A DNA stretch of 37,211 nucleotides from Desulfurococcales archaeon (GTDB lineage Archaea > Thermoproteota > Thermoprotei_A > Sulfolobales > AG1). The notes beneath the pieces are model-generated. The model was not told the origin of the DNA and did no database searches. It saw only the letters and a list, made by a program, of their open reading frames with translations. The position numbers and the translations under genes were made by a program. The DNA lies in contig WANO01000064.1 in NCBI GenBank assembly GCA_015521765.1, forward strand, positions 1-37,211. The letters are read 5' to 3'. Numbering within the stretch: position 1 is the first letter of the stretch; the number at the start of each line of letters is the position of its first letter. Positions 17,201 through 24,907 of this stretch are shown here, piece by piece.

Positions 17201-17398
17201 ATAAAAACAGCTATATATGTTGATGATCAGGATCTCGTGAACGTGATTATGAAAGTTAGGGATTATATAATGAATGAAACTAGATCTATAGAGTTGAATG
17301 TAACGAGCGGTAAAGAAGAGATCGGCAACATGGATCTAGTTAGGGAATGGGATATTGATGGCGCCTTATTCATAATAGGTATTGTAAAGGTAAGGTGA
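14204..17398 (+). CDS. ileS: Isoleucyl-tRNA synthetase
   Basis: A 1064-residue class I synthetase that charges tRNA-Ile and edits valine. The catalytic site has FLDGPPYPSSPTFHPGTGWN near residues 47-66, where HPGT replaces HIGH, and MHKSLGN at 601-607 as the KMSKS-type loop. The CP1 editing domain is present (IWTTTPWTIPANTFV and GTGFVHSAPGHGAEDFDV). Zinc-type pairs occur in CPRCETVLADYE, CWRCKTPLL, CSSCGNRV and CPKCNGTM. The anticodon-binding helices (SRFYSVLKNVSDKL onwards) and a C-terminal domain complete the archaeal/eukaryotic-type enzyme. No truncation is seen. Confidence 0.98.
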   Translation: MKSQFTIGLGKNYNPHDIEEKVKVFWDEENIYGLVKEKLKGRKRFYFLDGPPYPSSPTFHPGTGWNKIIKDSVLRYKRLCGYDVVDTPGYDTHGLPIEVKIEKELGVNTKKDISTKLGIDLFIERCKDFVLKNVDALTRGFKDLGVMMDWEKPYLTLHNSYIENSWQLIKMADEKGLLDIDLRVVHWCPRCETVLADYEVSQEYREITDPSIYVKFPVEGEDKTYIVIWTTTPWTIPANTFVMARSDAPYVKIRYQDEYLIMSEVSAKRLFNEDEYSVVERYFGKDLEGLRYTHPLHDLVDIQKKLHEFHKVVLADKYVNLEEGTGFVHSAPGHGAEDFDVAKTINAPVYSLIDDEGRFTRDAGKYFGMYFREANDEIIKDLESRGYLLRKGRITHRYPLCWRCKTPLLLRATRQWIIRASRLRDLAVSEINKVNWIPRWAHDRIASVVENMQDWVISRQRFWGIPLPIWVCSSCGNRVVVGKVSELANYSPNIYPPKDLHRPWIDQVELKCPKCNGTMKRVPDVADVWLDSGVAFYASLGDNGLDKFNKLENVDFIVEGHDQTRGWFFSLLRSGLILVGRSPYKTVLVHGFVLDEKGREMHKSLGNFVEVAEIIRKHGRDPFRLFMLSSTVWEDLRFSDKKIQEARRILNIVWNVYSFAKSYMEVDNFKFDRSSIDKYSGILRVEDRWILSRFYSVLKNVSDKLEGYRIHEAVDELVDFMVNDISHLYLRIIKRRVWIEENTDDKLAVYTVLFKILRDWIIAFSIVAPHISEYIYQGFVRSIDGNNRSSVNLENWPNIEEYRRFHNDELEKAVDVLRDLHEALLSARMKAGIKVRRPVEKCLVLTNNDHISSSINTVGNLIKELVNCSEVVVDNLSNKDKYMYRDVEPDLSRIGREFKGLSSKIVDFVKSNQDLVIKELTSKGYIEFSVDGHKVKITRDHVKVLEKFKPDYAFVERDWGYAGITLKVSDELLALGIARELVRRIQVMRKELNLDLLDEIKTAIYVDDQDLVNVIMKVRDYIMNETRSIELNVTSGKEEIGNMDLVREWDIDGALFIIGIVKVR

Positions 17399-17413
17399 AG
17401 TAGAGCTTTATCC

Positions 17414-17418
17414 TTTTT
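17414..17418 (+). terminator. T-tract after ileS
   Basis: TTTTT occurs 16 bases after the ileS stop and just before the next TATA box. It is a plausible archaeal termination signal, with no hairpin. Confidence 0.3.
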
Positions 17419-17420
17419 AA

Positions 17421-17430
17421 TCCTTATAAG
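17421..17430 (+). promoter_or_regulatory. TATA-like element for the first TatD-type gene
   Basis: TCCTTATAAG lies about 45 bases before ATG 17473. A start near 17452 would leave a 20-base leader containing AGGTGGGT just upstream of the ATG. Confidence 0.45.
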
Positions 17431-17472
17431 TGATTCCTGAATCTATATTGAATCGGTAGTACAGGTGGGTAG

Positions 17473-18330
17473 ATGCGTTATCTATATTCAGATAATCATC
17501 TCCATTCAAACCCGATTAGAGGATCAGGAGTCGAGAGCATAGCTAGAAAACTAAAGAAATCAAACTTTTGGTTTGTTGCCCTAGTAGGTTTGCCTCCCAC
17601 AAGCTATGGTTTCTCATTGGATACGCAGGGCTTTAAAAAGGCTCTAGATATACTTGTGAAAGAGTGCAGTATTCTTAGATCTAGTGGCTTAAAGGTAAAG
17701 TGCCTTGGTGGATTCCATCCAGCGATCATAGATAAAATGGTTGAGAAGGGCAGGATGAGCATTGAAGAAGCGTTTAGGGAGTGTGAATCGATATTCAGGT
17801 TATCCTCTAGATACGTTAGGGATGGCTTGATCGATGGATTCGCCGAGATCGGCTGGCCCCACTACAGCACAAATCCACAGTATATTGTATTATCAGAACA
17901 TATTTCAGAGCTCTACCTGAATGAAGCTAAGGAGCTAGATGTGCCTGTCCATCTACATCTTGAAGATGGTGGATGGATAACGGCATACGATATATCATAT
18001 AAGATCAAGAGATACGGTCTAAATCCTCTAAAAATAATTATGCATCATAATAGACCTCGCACACTGAAGCATAGTGTAGATATGGGGATCATGTCGTCTG
18101 TCCCAGCTATATATGGTATCGTTCAGAGTATAGCTAGCTTGAATCCTAGATTCTTTGTTTTTGAAAGTGACTACCTGGATGATCCTAACAGACCTGGAAA
18201 GGTCATATATCCATGGGAGATCAAGCAAAATATCATGAAACTACATGAGCAGGACTCTATAGATGAGGAATTCATCTATATTACCCAAGTAGAAAATATA
18301 GTTAAAATATACGATATAGAGCCTCCATAA
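17473..18330 (+). CDS. TatD-related metal-dependent hydrolase
   Basis: A 285-residue amidohydrolase-type TIM barrel. Metal ligands expected for the TatD superfamily are visible: HxH at H9/H11 (SDNHLHSNP), an acidic strand FAEIGWPH, a histidine strand VPVHLHLED, MHHN after the sixth strand and an aspartate in FESDYLDDP. The protein is more distant from bacterial TatD nucleases than the second TatD protein at 22980. It could be a nuclease or another metal hydrolase. It converges on the DadA-like gene with 16 bases between stops. Confidence 0.75.
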   Translation: MRYLYSDNHLHSNPIRGSGVESIARKLKKSNFWFVALVGLPPTSYGFSLDTQGFKKALDILVKECSILRSSGLKVKCLGGFHPAIIDKMVEKGRMSIEEAFRECESIFRLSSRYVRDGLIDGFAEIGWPHYSTNPQYIVLSEHISELYLNEAKELDVPVHLHLEDGGWITAYDISYKIKRYGLNPLKIIMHHNRPRTLKHSVDMGIMSSVPAIYGIVQSIASLNPRFFVFESDYLDDPNRPGKVIYPWEIKQNIMKLHEQDSIDEEFIYITQVENIVKIYDIEPP

Positions 18331-18346
18331 TCCAACTATAATGCAT

Positions 18347-19648
18347 CTACTGAGAAGATGAGGAAACTGCAGCCGTGGCCGAACCTGCAGCTATAGCAGA
18401 AAGTAGCGATGTATCGCCGCTTTTTCGTATTCTCGGAAATCTATCTGGAGACATCGCTAACAGTAGTTCTTCATCTATATTAGGTTTTCTGTCATTAACC
18501 ATGGAAGCAATTATATGCCCCGTCACTGGAGATAATGTTACACCTAGCCTACAATGGCCAGAAGCGATATAGATGTCCTCATATCCAGGTACCTTACCTA
18601 TAACTGGGAGGTTGTCTGGCGTACATGGTCTGAATCCCATACCATAATCTATTAATTCGACGCTATCCTCGTTAAACATTTTAATGTGCTTTGTAGCGAT
18701 CCTTATAAGGTTATTTACCCTGTCTTCTTCGATCCTTGTGTTGAAGCCTATAAGTTCAAAGTATCCCGTAAGCCTTATAACGTTATTTTTATGTATTGAT
18801 ACACCGATCCCATAGTCCTCCAATAGTGCAGGTTTATCTACTATTTTTTCCTTCATAGATCTATATAGCCTTACTATTCCTCTAGCTGGAAGTATATATG
18901 GATCATACCCAATAGCTCTACATATATCCCTGCTCCATGAGCCAGCCGCTATTATCAGTTTATCATAGGTTATCTTACCTAGCTTACCTGTAAAGATAGC
19001 GATCCTTTTATCGCTGGTTATCCTTATTCTTAAATCATCTACCGTTTGAAACTCTATACCCTGTTTCGAGATGTATTCATACAGATACCTATAGAGCTTA
19101 GCTGGATTAATAGCTATTTCATTATCGATGAGCACTGCTCCATCGAATCCTTTATATCCTATCTCCTCAATGTCTCTCTGATCGATAAGCCTGCCCCCAA
19201 CGAGTTTATGCATGTCTTCAGCATCTTTACTCTTCATGAATAAAGCTAAAACACCTTTGACCATGTCTAGATCTGCATTGCTTTCATTGATGAATTCATA
19301 ATACATATTTAGGCTTATTTCAGCGAGTCTTTTTCCCAATTCAGGATTTTTATTTATTGATCTATACGCTTTCAGGAACCATTTGAGGTTTTTAAATAGT
19401 TCACCTAATCCAACTCTAATAGGTGAGTTTCTAGCAGTAACGTATCTTGCTATATCAGATATACTTAGATCAGGTAATGGGGAAAACGATGGAGTTATTA
19501 ACCCTGCGTTATATATTGAGGCTTTATGTTTTTGATCTATAGATTTATCTATAATTCTGATCTTTAGACTACTATCTAGCTTATTGAGATAGTACGCTAT
19601 AAATAAACCAACTATCCCGCCACCGATTATCGCTATATTTCTGCTCAT
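18347..19648 (-). CDS. FAD-dependent D-amino-acid dehydrogenase-like oxidoreductase (DAO/DadA family)
   Basis: A 433-residue flavoprotein. The N-terminus has the dinucleotide-binding loop IAIIGGGIVGLFIAYYLNKL and an acidic strand end (RIIDKS). YNAGLITPSFSPLPD after it and the C-terminal GMGFRPCTPDNLPVIG with ASGHCRLGVTLSPVTGHI match the D-amino-acid dehydrogenase (DadA) pattern better than glycerol-3-phosphate or sarcosine enzymes. It probably oxidises an amino acid and feeds electrons to a membrane carrier. The Ser/Ala-rich end (SLLSAIAAGSATAAVSSSSQ) is unusual. It is 26 bases downstream of a small membrane protein gene. Substrate is not certain; a proline dehydrogenase beta-type role cannot be excluded. 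Confidence 0.8.
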   Translation of the reverse strand: MSRNIAIIGGGIVGLFIAYYLNKLDSSLKIRIIDKSIDQKHKASIYNAGLITPSFSPLPDLSISDIARYVTARNSPIRVGLGELFKNLKWFLKAYRSINKNPELGKRLAEISLNMYYEFINESNADLDMVKGVLALFMKSKDAEDMHKLVGGRLIDQRDIEEIGYKGFDGAVLIDNEIAINPAKLYRYLYEYISKQGIEFQTVDDLRIRITSDKRIAIFTGKLGKITYDKLIIAAGSWSRDICRAIGYDPYILPARGIVRLYRSMKEKIVDKPALLEDYGIGVSIHKNNVIRLTGYFELIGFNTRIEEDRVNNLIRIATKHIKMFNEDSVELIDYGMGFRPCTPDNLPVIGKVPGYEDIYIASGHCRLGVTLSPVTGHIIASMVNDRKPNIDEELLLAMSPDRFPRIRKSGDTSLLSAIAAGSATAAVSSSSQ

Positions 19649-19674
19649 GTTAAGCCCGATTAGGGATCTTAATA

Positions 19675-19938
19675 CTAGTCCTGAAATATCGTTTTATGCA
19701 CATAAAGCAGTATTACACCAACGCTACCTATAATATATATAGTCAAGAATATATCGACGAAAACGGATCTAACAAAAGGATCATTAACCGTATACCCAAA
19801 TAAACCAGCACAGAACGCTAGGAAATCAGCTATAGCGTCTCTAACTCCAAGCTCGGCTGATATTGATAGGATCAGTACTATAAACGGTGCTAGGAGCATC
19901 GATAAAATAAGAATTAATCCACCAACAGTTAACGCCAT
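19675..19938 (-). CDS. Small two-helix membrane protein, unknown function
   Basis: An 87-residue protein that I do not recognise. Two long hydrophobic segments are visible (LTVGGLILILSMLLAPFIVL and VFVDIFLTIYIIGSVGVILL), separated by a loop with AELGVRDAIADF and GYTVNDP. It lies 26 bases upstream of the DadA-like gene and 45 bases downstream of the SufR-like regulator on the same strand. It could be a membrane anchor or electron-transfer subunit for the oxidoreductase, but this rests only on position. Confidence 0.6.
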   Translation of the reverse strand: MALTVGGLILILSMLLAPFIVLILSISAELGVRDAIADFLAFCAGLFGYTVNDPFVRSVFVDIFLTIYIIGSVGVILLYVHKTIFQD

Positions 19939-19983
19939 AGGCGTCTTACCTAAATAATATTTTGGATATATAGATAAAATACT

Positions 19984-20571
19984 TTAGTTCTTATAGATCC
20001 TTATGATGCAAGATGAACCATTATTAACCATAGATGTTACCAGCTCAACACGCTTATCAAGCATCTTTGTAAACATATCAGCCTCAAAACTGCATATCTC
20101 GGGATATGATTTAGCGATTTTCATTATAGGGCAGTTATATTTTATTATCTCGATATAGTCTTTGCCTTCCCTTAATTCAGGAATGTATCCTTCTTTATTC
20201 ATTATATCGACTAATCTAGATACTTTAGCTCTTATATTTCTCTCTGTCAAAATGTATAGATTATATTTATTTAAATTATCCTGCATCTTTGATTTCAGAA
20301 ATTCGAGGACTTTCTCTCTACCTAACTTATCTTCAGCGTATTTAATTATATCAATAGCCCACTCCTCGTAGTTTTTCGGAAACAACTCATCCGCATAATC
20401 ACTAAGCTTAATATAGCATCTGGGTCTCCCTCTACCCTTTACAATGAATCTTCTTTCCACAATTCCTTGGGACTCCAACTTATTTATGTGTTTTAATACA
20501 GCTGGCTTTGATATATTTAATTCCTTTGCCAGATCATCTAAAGCTAGATACGTCTTTTTCCTCAGCAACAT
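19984..20571 (-). CDS. Winged-helix transcriptional regulator with SufR-like cysteines
   Basis: A 195-residue regulator from ATG 20571. The recognition part reads LALDDLAKELNISKPAVLKH followed by a wing (RRFIVKGRGRPRCYIKL), close to the ArsR/SufR-type predicted regulators of COG2345. The C-terminal domain has NCPIMKIAKSYPEIC and a later SSC (C147, C160, C188), the arrangement that binds an iron-sulfur cluster in SufR. The gene likely reads a redox or iron signal. The listed start cuts off the first helix: the frame stays open for 20 codons upstream with a good helix (FNHKTVRDIIMLL) but no ATG, GTG or TTG; an ATT at 20631 fits a TATA box (see findings). Confidence 0.82.
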   Translation of the reverse strand: MLLRKKTYLALDDLAKELNISKPAVLKHINKLESQGIVERRFIVKGRGRPRCYIKLSDYADELFPKNYEEWAIDIIKYAEDKLGREKVLEFLKSKMQDNLNKYNLYILTERNIRAKVSRLVDIMNKEGYIPELREGKDYIEIIKYNCPIMKIAKSYPEICSFEADMFTKMLDKRVELVTSMVNNGSSCIIRIYKN

Positions 20572-20652
20572 AATTATGTCTCTTACTGTCTTATGGTTAA
20601 ATAAGGTATTAATAATGTTTACTCTTGAAATGGTACCCCCGAATATATTATA

Positions 20653-20660
20653 TTTATAAA
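20653..20660 (-). promoter_or_regulatory. TATA box for the SufR-like regulator
   Basis: TTTATAAA on the minus strand is a consensus archaeal TATA box. Its centre is about 25 bases before 20631, so transcription should start close to an in-frame ATT rather than near ATG 20571. Confidence 0.6.
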
Positions 20661-20711
20661 CCCTATTAAAAATAAATTATGCATCTATATACTACTCTGA
20701 TCATGTTTATA

Positions 20712-22253
20712 TTAATATATCTCCTTACTTATACTTAAAAGTCTTCTATAGTATTTATACATGAGATACGATCTCGATGGATTTATCAGAGCCAAGCTAA
20801 CCATAATCGATGGAAATATACTATTACTGATTTCTTTGGCTACACCCCGATCACTATTGATTCGATAATAAGATTTAATTATAGCATCTAATTCTTCCAG
20901 GATTACTGTTGCTTTCTTCTCTGATACCATAAATGAGATGTAATATATGAATGACACTATATCCCAAGCTTTATGGGTGTTATTGTTGCATTTAGATATC
21001 TGTTCAAGATCTATAATATATATGTTGTTTTCGTTATCAACTATAAAATTATCTGGCTTCGAATCACCGAAGCATATATCTCTTTTATGCGTCTTAGCTA
21101 TGGATTCTATTATCTCTTTTATGAGATCTACTATATATCGCTTTGAGCCGGCTTCCTCGATAATCTGAACAAGATCTTTTCCAGCTATATATTCTCTCAC
21201 TATAGCTAATTCCCAAGGATCTATATATAGTATCCTCGGGATTCTAAATCCAACAACAGAGTTGTTCAACCATACACTGTACTCGTTCCAGAATCTCTGT
21301 GTGGAGCTTATAGTTAGCTTGATTCCTATCATTTTAAGCATCTCAACGGCTGGTGACATTATTATCCATTTCAGGTTTGATGGATCATTAAACCTTTTAA
21401 GAACAACAATTCTGCCTGATTTAGTATCATACATCTTTTTTGATACTCCAACGCTACTTGATAATTTAGAAACTAATGACGATCTTGATTTACTGTCTGA
21501 ATCTGATTCTTCTATAAAAATGTTGTGCCTCACATATGTTTTGACATTTTTTATAACTTTTCCTTGTGGGGCTCTTATTAGGTTGTAGGGATCGTATCTC
21601 CCAACAAGGTATTTTTCTAAGGAGTCTATTTTGTGCTTGCCAATAACCTTGTATATGGGATTTATATGTTCTTCAACGATCTTAGCTACTGAAAGCAGTG
21701 ATGTAGCTAGCCTATGCCATGGAGAGATCACGTCGTCTATATCTATTCTATATATAGATCTAATACTGATCGATGAAGGATCATAGTTGCCCACATCGTC
21801 ATTGAGTTTTGTAAGATATGAATAAAGTTTCTCGTCTACTGAATGGCTAGTGTCTATGTATTTTTCTAGAATAGACGCTATTAACGAGCTCTCGGTTCTT
21901 ATAAGCTGGCTGTATATTGCTGAGGCAAGAGGAAATTTTATGTTCACTAAAAACTCGATGTTGAGGTCTTTAAATACAAGGAGCTCCTGATACATTCTAA
22001 CGCTTAGTCTTTTAATAGCTAGATCTATGTATCGCTGATCTCTGTTGTGGTTAGATAAAATATATAGGTAACATAGATTGAATCCCGCTATTTCCGTTAT
22101 GCAGTCGAGTTCAAGTAGTTTTGAGGGGACCTCAATAACGTATATTTCTATATGGCCCTCTGGCTCCTTATCCACAGAGTCTTTTGACACGCTTATTTGT
22201 TTTAACGTGTCTATAGGTGTTATCTTTATGTTTGGCTGATTTCTAACCTTCAA
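20712..22253 (-). CDS. Atypical protein kinase-like protein with a novel N-terminal domain
   Basis: A 513-residue protein. Residues about 262-510 look like a kinase fold: VVLKRF with the likely ATP lysine K286, a helix glutamate near E324, a hinge-like IVREYIAGKDLV, a catalytic loop CFGDSKPDNFIV (D397, N402) and a metal-binding IIDLEQ (D415, in place of DFG). This is the ABC1/RIO/Bud32-like style of archaeal Ser/Thr kinases. Residues 1-250 match nothing I know and are mostly helical. The gene starts with TTG 22253, 34 bases after the winged-helix gene, and the two are probably one unit. The substrate is unknown. Confidence 0.7.
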   Translation of the reverse strand: MKVRNQPNIKITPIDTLKQISVSKDSVDKEPEGHIEIYVIEVPSKLLELDCITEIAGFNLCYLYILSNHNRDQRYIDLAIKRLSVRMYQELLVFKDLNIEFLVNIKFPLASAIYSQLIRTESSLIASILEKYIDTSHSVDEKLYSYLTKLNDDVGNYDPSSISIRSIYRIDIDDVISPWHRLATSLLSVAKIVEEHINPIYKVIGKHKIDSLEKYLVGRYDPYNLIRAPQGKVIKNVKTYVRHNIFIEESDSDSKSRSSLVSKLSSSVGVSKKMYDTKSGRIVVLKRFNDPSNLKWIIMSPAVEMLKMIGIKLTISSTQRFWNEYSVWLNNSVVGFRIPRILYIDPWELAIVREYIAGKDLVQIIEEAGSKRYIVDLIKEIIESIAKTHKRDICFGDSKPDNFIVDNENNIYIIDLEQISKCNNNTHKAWDIVSFIYYISFMVSEKKATVILEELDAIIKSYYRINSDRGVAKEISNSIFPSIMVSLALINPSRSYLMYKYYRRLLSISKEIY

Positions 22254-22287
22254 CCCTGTAATTAAATGCTCAATCTACATTTAAAGG

Positions 22288-22896
22288 CTATTTCCTTAAA
22301 ACTATAAATCCTTTTTTCATCAGATTATGTATATCTTTCTTAACTCCTTTAGCCAGAAGCTCTATCACTCTTATTGCGGGTAGCGATGTTTCATCGAACT
22401 TTATTCTTACTCTCTTGGCGATCGAACTTGTGGTGGCTAAGCATAGATCAACTAACACGCATTTCCAGCATTTATTTATTATATCTTTATCCTCGATTAT
22501 AGTGATCATACCATATATGTTGTCTATGAAAGCTCCTTTATGCTCTAATATCTCTAGGGCGATATTGCTTTCTGAGCTAACTATTCTATATACCAGATAC
22601 ACATTCGATGTTAGATAATAGTTCTCGTTTTCCTTAGTTATCCATCCATACGACTGGAGATAGTTTAGATGCCTATATATTGCTGTCCTTCCTATACCTA
22701 TATTTTTCGCTAGCTCTGACGCCTTTGAAACTCCTTTCGCTAAGAGCATCAAGATCTTTAGTCTCTGATCATTAGAAACTGTAGCGTTAAAGTTTTCTTC
22801 ATGTATTAGTACAACTTTATTTAGTCCTAACCCTTCTTTTAGAGCTATAGGGACCTTCATGTCTGTCTTTGATGCCCGCCTATCTATCCTAAGCAA
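22288..22896 (-). CDS. ArsR-like winged-helix regulator with a C-x2-C-x5-C motif
   Basis: A 202-residue regulator. Residues about 40-100 form a winged helix (NDQRLKILMLLAKGVSKASE, then IGRTAIYRHLNYLQSYGWIT). The C-terminal half carries CWKCVLVDLC (C143, C146, C152), which may bind a metal or sense redox state. The start is TTG 22896 with AGGAGG 11 bases upstream; ATG 22860 is a shorter alternative. It precedes the kinase-like gene by 34 bases and is divergent from a TatD gene, whose promoter region it shares. Confidence 0.75.
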   Translation of the reverse strand: MLRIDRRASKTDMKVPIALKEGLGLNKVVLIHEENFNATVSNDQRLKILMLLAKGVSKASELAKNIGIGRTAIYRHLNYLQSYGWITKENENYYLTSNVYLVYRIVSSESNIALEILEHKGAFIDNIYGMITIIEDKDIINKCWKCVLVDLCLATTSSIAKRVRIKFDETSLPAIRVIELLAKGVKKDIHNLMKKGFIVLRK

Positions 22897-22979
22897 CTTT
22901 TACGTAACCTCCTCTATTTAATTTATTGCATCACTAGAATATATTCTCTAAACAATTATATTTAGGGGGACCTCTATAA

Positions 22980-23729
22980 ATGAGCGATCCATATATTGAT
23001 TTCCATTGCCACCTATATAAATACGGAGCTAGAGAAATAAGTAGCTTTATTGAAAGATACGGGATCAAGATTGTTGGTGTTAGCGATGACTATAGATCAT
23101 CGATAGAGATGCTTAAACTAGCAGAGAGCAATAGAGGCCATATAGTTCCTTGCGTAGGTGTCCATCCATGGACAGTGTCCGAAATCGAGAACTACAGAGA
23201 GGAGATAGATTCTATACTAAGGATCCTAAACAGTAATCCTGACATAAAGTGTATTGGCGAAGTGGGCCTCGACAAGAAGTTTGTTCCAGCAGATGCATAC
23301 GGTAGGCTTCTCGAGTCATTCAAAATATTTGTTAGCTATGCTAGTGAGAGAAATATGGTTCTGAATATTCATGCTGCCGGAGCGTGGAGGGAGGCTTTTG
23401 AGGTTGTTAATAATTCTGGTGTTGATAAAGCCATTTTTCACTGGTATACTGGTCCACTTGATCTATTAAAAGACCTTTGTTCTGCTGGCTACTATATAAC
23501 TATAAATCCAGCTGTTAAGATCCAAAATAAACATAGGATCGTTGCTGAAAATGTTGATCTTAAATGCATGCTTGTCGAGAGTGATGGGCCTTACAAGTAT
23601 AGGGGTTTGAATCTTGATCCTCCTATGATCATTGAAACCATAGAGTACATATCTAACCTTAGATCTATAGAGCCGAAAGATATAGTTAGCTCCATCATCT
23701 CTAGCTTTAGGCATCTATTTCAGGCATAA
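22980..23729 (+). CDS. TatD family metal-dependent deoxyribonuclease/hydrolase
   Basis: A 249-residue TIM-barrel hydrolase. Metal ligands of the TatD family are all visible: DFHCHLY (H9, H11), CIGEVGLD (E94), LNIHAAGAW (H131), FHWYTG (H154) and VESDGPY (D202). TatD enzymes act as 3'-5' DNases in several organisms. It is a more typical TatD than the gene at 17473. ATG 22980 follows an AGGGGGACC sequence. Its stop is two bases from the convergent HflX-type gene. Confidence 0.88.
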   Translation: MSDPYIDFHCHLYKYGAREISSFIERYGIKIVGVSDDYRSSIEMLKLAESNRGHIVPCVGVHPWTVSEIENYREEIDSILRILNSNPDIKCIGEVGLDKKFVPADAYGRLLESFKIFVSYASERNMVLNIHAAGAWREAFEVVNNSGVDKAIFHWYTGPLDLLKDLCSAGYYITINPAVKIQNKHRIVAENVDLKCMLVESDGPYKYRGLNLDPPMIIETIEYISNLRSIEPKDIVSSIISSFRHLFQA

Positions 23730-23731
23730 AT

Positions 23732-24862
23732 CTAGGAGTATCTCATAAGGATTTTAGTGTGTGTTAAATCTATATTTCTGCATATTGCTTTAAGAAGCAC
23801 ATCTATATTGGTTTTCCTTAAAGCTGATACAGCTACATGGTCTGTAACGTTTATCTTATTTAGTGACTTTATATAGTTGACAACGATCTTGATTCTTTCA
23901 TCAACATCCTTTTCGTCTAACCTATCTACTTTATTAAAAACAATCACGCTGGGGATGTAGTTGATTTTAAACATATCTATTATCCTGGCCACGGAATCTA
24001 TTTTCGATAGAATTTCATCTATATCTTCTGAAATATCGACAACTATAAGGAGCATGTCGGAATATATCATTTCGGCGATAACGCTATGGAAGACGTCTAT
24101 GATTTCCTCAGGCATCTTTCTTATGAAGCCAACAGTATCTGTGAATATTACGTCGCCACACGCTATATTTGAGAGCCTACTTTTAGGGTTAAGCGTTTTG
24201 AAGGGCTCGGGACCTATCCTTTTTGAGTCTCCTGTTAGAGCGTTATATAGGGTTGTTTTACCGGCGCACGTATAGCCTATTATAGCTATATGCGGGAATC
24301 CTTTTTTGCTTCTTGAAAATACCTGAAGCTCTCTTCTTCTCTTGATCTTTGCGAGTTCCCTTGATATTTTTACTGACTTTCTCTTTAAAGTTTTTAATAG
24401 AGATTCGTAGCCATATACTCCTGGACCCATAAAGCCTACTTGTTCTCCTAGCTTCATCATTCTAATGTATTCCTTGACAAATGGTATCTGGTGTTTTATT
24501 CTAGAGAGCTCTATCTGCAGTTTTGCTTCCTTTGTGCCTGCGTGGATCTCGAATATCTTAAGTATCAACATTATGAGATCCCATATCTCGACCCCAAGAT
24601 CCTTAGTTAGATAGTAGTGTTGCCATGGCCTTAACTTATCGTATATAACTATTAGCTTTGGCCTATTGCCGTTTCTCATTCTAAAAACTATATCTTGCTG
24701 TATATAGTACCTGTGGTTTGGTTTTTTAACGTAGTGTACAGTGACATTCTCGAAATTTAGGACGTTAAGTAGAGATAGGGCCTCATCCGTATATTTTTTG
24801 TCTTCTTTCTTTAATACCAGGAGAACTGTATTACTGTTTATATGATCCCTAGCAGTCACCAA
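23732..24862 (-). CDS. hflX: HflX-like ribosome-associated GTPase
   Basis: A 376-residue GTPase of the OBG-HflX group. After an N-terminal domain of about 190 residues with the helical GQ/GPG linker (GEQVGFMGPGVYGYESLL), the G domain has G1 GYTCAGKT (196-203), G2 FKTLN, G3 DTVGF (242-246), G4 NKVD (310-313) and G5 SALRKT. HflX binds the large ribosomal subunit and can split stalled ribosomes in bacteria; the archaeal role is less clear. The start is TTG 24862 or GTG 24859, neither with a clear ribosome site. It lies 45 bases downstream of the aldehyde dehydrogenase gene. Confidence 0.9.
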   Translation of the reverse strand: MVTARDHINSNTVLLVLKKEDKKYTDEALSLLNVLNFENVTVHYVKKPNHRYYIQQDIVFRMRNGNRPKLIVIYDKLRPWQHYYLTKDLGVEIWDLIMLILKIFEIHAGTKEAKLQIELSRIKHQIPFVKEYIRMMKLGEQVGFMGPGVYGYESLLKTLKRKSVKISRELAKIKRRRELQVFSRSKKGFPHIAIIGYTCAGKTTLYNALTGDSKRIGPEPFKTLNPKSRLSNIACGDVIFTDTVGFIRKMPEEIIDVFHSVIAEMIYSDMLLIVVDISEDIDEILSKIDSVARIIDMFKINYIPSVIVFNKVDRLDEKDVDERIKIVVNYIKSLNKINVTDHVAVSALRKTNIDVLLKAICRNIDLTHTKILMRYS

Positions 24863-24907
24863 AGATTCATATTATAAGGTGAAATAAAAATTTTGAGGTT
24901 ATATTAA

